Source: CAYUQT01 sp964596165 (lineage in GTDB: Bacteria; Planctomycetota; Phycisphaerae; UBA1845; JAFGLZ01). From it: a stretch of 37,056 nucleotides of DNA. Under the pieces are notes generated by a model. It did not search any database and was not told where the DNA came from. It saw nothing but the letters and a program-made list of their open reading frames with translations. The translations under genes were made by a program, and so were the position numbers. The stretch is taken from contig CAZQTW010000063.1 of assembly GCA_964596165.1 (NCBI GenBank), positions 1-37,056 on the forward strand. The letters are read 5' to 3'. Shown here piece by piece: positions 34,905 through 37,056 of the stretch. Numbering within the stretch: the first letter of the stretch is position 1; every line of letters begins with the position of its first letter.

Positions 34905-34975
34905 GCGGGCGTAGCTCAATGGTAGAGCTCCGGCCTTCCAAGCCGGTCATGTGGGTTCGATTCCCATCGCCCGCT
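34905..34975 (+). tRNA. tRNA-Gly (anticodon TCC)
   Basis: A complete cloverleaf fits: acceptor GCGGGCG/CGCCCGC, D-stem GCTC/GAGC, anticodon stem CCGGC/GCCGG with loop CTTCCAA (anticodon TCC), T-stem GTGGG/CCCAT with loop TTCGATT, discriminator T. CCA is not encoded. The 3' half is the likely attachment site of the adjoining integrative element; the integrase reading frame enters it from the other strand. Confidence 0.95.
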
Positions 34976-36646
34976 GTGATGACAGGCGTTGTCAGAAGCA
35001 TCCCTAGAGTTGACAACTCCAAGACTTAGGCACAATTCATCGTCACCATCGGACCTCGCCGGTTCTGCCAGCGAATGACACGGATTTGCACGGTTTGCCT
35101 GTGGTAGGTGCAAACCCTGGTGCAAACTTTTCCCGTCCGTTCCCGTGGCCTTGTACGCTACCGCTTCGCGGTCCTTCGGTGTGTTCAGAGGCAACGTCGG
35201 CAGACTGTCGAGCGCCCCGGCCACGTCCAACAATCGCGGATCCGTGTAGACGTTGGCGGTAAGCTTCGGGTCGCTGTGCCGCATGGCCTCTTGAGCCGTC
35301 CGAAGCGACACCCCGGCCCTTGCGAGCATCGAACCGAACGTGTGCCGCATGGCGTGAACGTGAACGCGGTAGCCCCGTTCGTCCACCTTGGGGATCCCGG
35401 CGGCCTTCAAGTCCCTGTCGAGGATCTGAACCAATCCGTCTGGCACATCGAACAGCAGCGCGTCCGGTGGTAGGGCTTCCCTGACAGGCCCTACAAAGCG
35501 TTTGGAAGGCCCGTAGAGCGTTTCCAGCTTGTCGGTCAGCCATCGGGATAGGTCCGTTGCCAGATCGGCCCGTAGGGGCACGGCGTTGCCTTCCCGGTTC
35601 TTTTCATCGGCGGCGGCAAGTTGGATGTGCGGCGTATCGCCATCGAGCTGTACTTGCCCGACCGTCACCGATTGCAGCTCGCCCTGCCGAAGGCCGGTTA
35701 GTACCAGGGTCTTGTAGATCAATGCCCGTTCCCATCCGCGCGTTTCCAATTCGGCTATCAGGTCCGGCCGGTCTTTGAGCCTGTCCCGTGCCCGTTCCAC
35801 CGCCGCGCCCATCGTCTCGAATGTGAGCGGCACCAGTCGCCATGTACCGCGTTGCCGCTTTCGCTTGTCGGGGTCGATCCGTTCGGATTCCCGGCCACGT
35901 TCGGCAAGCGGCCTGTGCCGCGCTACGTACAGAAGGCGGTCCAATTCCGCTTTGGTGAGCGCCCGGGCCTTCCGCCAGCCGTCTATCCGTTCGTCCGCCT
36001 TCGGGAGCTTGGCAAACGGATTCGATTGAAGGCGTCCCGTCCGAACGGCCCAATTGCCGAATCCGACGCACACCTTGCGGTAGGCGTTGCGACAAGCCCC
36101 CGTCATCTTGGTTTCGGGGTCCGTCTGCCGGTCCACAAGCCACCTTTCAACCGCTTCGGCGGTCACATCGCCCAAGCGTTGAAACCCGCAGTCGGAAAAG
36201 ACCCGTTCAAGGCGTTGCCGGGATAGGGTGCGCCAGTCCGGCGTTGCACCCTTCGCCGATAGGTGAGTAATGTACGCTTCCACATGCACGGCGAGCGGCG
36301 TTTGCTGGTGATTGGCGGCGGCGTCTTCGGCGGCCGTGATGAAACCGGACCGCACCAGTTCGGCTCGCCTTTCCAGATCGGCGAGCACCGCCCGCGCCGC
36401 CTGTTCGTCCTTGCACTTGGTGGGCACATCCTGTCGGAGAATGCCTTGCCCGTCGCGATACTTGGCGTAGTACGTCCGCGTTTCAACAGCAATGCGAGCC
36501 GAGCCGTCCGTGCCGGTCGTCACCCGCGCCGTCTTATTCTTGCCCTTCGCGGTCTTCCACCGGGCGAATTGCTCACCTTTGCGAGTGAACAGCTCGGCGC
36601 CCGACGGCAAAGGCTTGGTGACAATCTTGTGGTAGACAGTGCCCAT
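34916..36646 (-). CDS. Tyrosine recombinase (integrase) of an integrative element
   Basis: Protein of 576 aa as read. The ATG at 36646 is chosen because AGGGGG lies upstream and it directly follows the ORF6N stop; the frame is open to 36988 only by chance. Residues ~100-200 hold the core-binding helical domain (DWRTLSRQRLERVFSDCGFQ). The catalytic domain shows R320 (GLRQGEL), K349, H431 and R434 (HAMRH), H457 and the nucleophile Y467 (ANVYTD), the full R-K-H-R-H-Y set, so it should be active. The frame stops inside the tRNA on the opposite strand, and the last ~16 residues (WESNPHDRLGRPELYH) are the tRNA read backwards; the real end may be shorter. Position and direction fit an integrase at the attL side of an element that lies to the right. 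Confidence 0.92.
   Translation of the reverse strand: MGTVYHKIVTKPLPSGAELFTRKGEQFARWKTAKGKNKTARVTTGTDGSARIAVETRTYYAKYRDGQGILRQDVPTKCKDEQAARAVLADLERRAELVRSGFITAAEDAAANHQQTPLAVHVEAYITHLSAKGATPDWRTLSRQRLERVFSDCGFQRLGDVTAEAVERWLVDRQTDPETKMTGACRNAYRKVCVGFGNWAVRTGRLQSNPFAKLPKADERIDGWRKARALTKAELDRLLYVARHRPLAERGRESERIDPDKRKRQRGTWRLVPLTFETMGAAVERARDRLKDRPDLIAELETRGWERALIYKTLVLTGLRQGELQSVTVGQVQLDGDTPHIQLAAADEKNREGNAVPLRADLATDLSRWLTDKLETLYGPSKRFVGPVREALPPDALLFDVPDGLVQILDRDLKAAGIPKVDERGYRVHVHAMRHTFGSMLARAGVSLRTAQEAMRHSDPKLTANVYTDPRLLDVAGALDSLPTLPLNTPKDREAVAYKATGTDGKSLHQGLHLPQANRANPCHSLAEPARSDGDDELCLSLGVVNSRDASDNACHHSGRWESNPHDRLGRPELYH
34950..34975. other. Predicted attachment site core (tRNA 3' end)
   Basis: Integrative elements that use tRNA genes usually recombine in the T-arm and 3' acceptor, and restore the tRNA. 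The integrase lies directly beside this end. A second copy would mark the far end of the element; none is visible in the window. Confidence 0.5.
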
Positions 36647-36647
36647 A

Positions 36648-37023
36648 TCAAGCCCCCTTCCCGTTACGTTCGGTAAGGAAGCCAACCGGCTTGCGTGCCC
36701 TCCCCGTTGGCGCCATGAGCTGGCGTATCGCGTCGAACACGACGCGGAATTGCCGGTCGTACTTCTTTTCGAGCGCGTCCAGCTTGCGCGCCAAGTCGGC
36801 ATGCGTCGCCAGCAGACCACGCAACCGGACGAAGGCCCGCATGATTTCGACGTTGACGGCCACGGCCCGTTTGCTACGGAGCACACTGGACAGCATCGCA
36901 ACGCCCTGTTCGGTGAAGGCGTAGGGCCGGTATCGGCGTCCACCCCAACTTGAGGTGCCAATTTGTGACCTTGAACTTGAGATGCCAAATTGGCATCTCA
37001 AGTCTGGAGTTTGGCACTTTCAA
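36648..37023 (-). pseudogene. ORF6N-domain DNA-binding protein, 5' end damaged
   Basis: The frame from the TGA at 37026-37024 to 36648 encodes the C-terminal part of ORF6N phage-type antirepressor proteins: GGRRYRPYAFTEQGVAMLSS, KRAVAVNVEIMRAFVRLR and a coiled-coil tail (ARKLDALEKKYDRQFRVVFD). The domain's N-terminal part is missing. No ATG with a ribosome binding site begins it; a TTG at 37001 is the only nearby start. If one base is removed near 37017-37020 the protein-like frame reads further to the edge, so an indel is likely. Short repeated motifs of the LRCQFGISS and SRSQIGTSS type lie just before the GGRR motif. Its TGA is separated by one base from the integrase ATG, so they are coupled. 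It is either a remnant or a gene broken by the window edge. Confidence 0.7.
36976..37002. repeat. Perfect 13-bp palindrome in the ORF6N remnant
   Basis: CTTGAGATGCCAA (36976-36988) and TTGGCATCTCAAG (36990-37002) flank a single A. The palindrome comes from the back-to-back LRCQ-type coding repeats rather than an obvious regulatory site. It is next to the inverted edge repeat. Confidence 0.7.
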
Positions 37024-37034
37024 GCCCGATCCAT
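37004..37034. repeat. Right copy of inverted edge repeat
   Basis: This is the reverse complement of bases 1-31 with no mismatch. It lies in the 5' damaged part of the ORF6N gene, and about 20 more bases follow to the window end. Confidence 0.85.
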
Positions 37035-37056
37035 AGCATAGCCGGGCTCTGATCTG

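Overview
The window is a high-GC bacterial segment that looks like a Planctomycetota chromosome, probably Phycisphaerae-like. Four things point there: a large protein combining a TolB-like propeller with two c-type heme motifs and resembling the hydrazine synthase alpha subunit; a Tat-exported Gfo/Idh/MocA oxidoreductase; several secreted propeller or sugar-hydrolase-like enzymes; and many long intergenic hairpins. No ribosomal or other core marker gene is present, so the lineage is inferred.

Left block (1-11483). A plus-strand series holds the diheme protein (276-3983), a secreted propeller plus alpha-toroid protein (4293-6629) and, 10 nt after it, a DUF89 phosphatase of the PANK4 C-terminal type (6640-7701). 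The gap between the first two genes carries a dense cluster of hairpins, including a nested palindrome. Convergent to these is a minus-strand pair: an FG-GAP protein (7821-9254) preceded by a duplicated PsbP/DcrB-like secreted protein (9308-10327). A radical SAM/SPASM protein (10416-11483) is divergent from that pair.

Middle block (11528-21206). It contains a small lipoprotein (11528-12250), a candidate small RNA (about 12413-12553, minus) with its own promoter and intrinsic terminator, a translationally coupled pair of lipoproteins (an alpha/beta hydrolase and a TPR protein, overlapping at 14237), a Ser-rich small protein, a DUF1638 protein, and a large clan-D glycosidase-like enzyme (18054-21206). 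A structured leader ending in an intrinsic terminator lies just before the glycosidase and looks like a cis-regulatory RNA.

Right-middle block (21273-34560). On the minus strand there is a secreted TPR protein with a probable frameshift in its C-terminal membrane helix, then a three-gene secreted cassette (TPR protein, large lipoprotein, small exported protein, read 26887 to 23374). Next is a 1.3-kb gene-free region with an assembly gap, a 36-nt poly-C tract and an imperfect repeat. After it come four minus-strand genes: Gfo/Idh/MocA oxidoreductase, COG2509-type FAD protein, GT39-type membrane glycosyltransferase, and a HypE/PurM-like protein.

Right edge (34842-37056). A tRNA-Gly(TCC) with a good promoter is followed immediately by a minus-strand tyrosine recombinase whose reading frame runs into the tRNA, and by an ORF6N-domain gene with a damaged 5' end. 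This is the integrase end of an integrative element that continues past the window. The first 31 bases of the window recur inverted at 37004-37034, inside or next to the ORF6N remnant, so the window may be a whole contig bounded by a genomic repeat.

No complete defence system, CRISPR array, rRNA or insertion sequence was seen.
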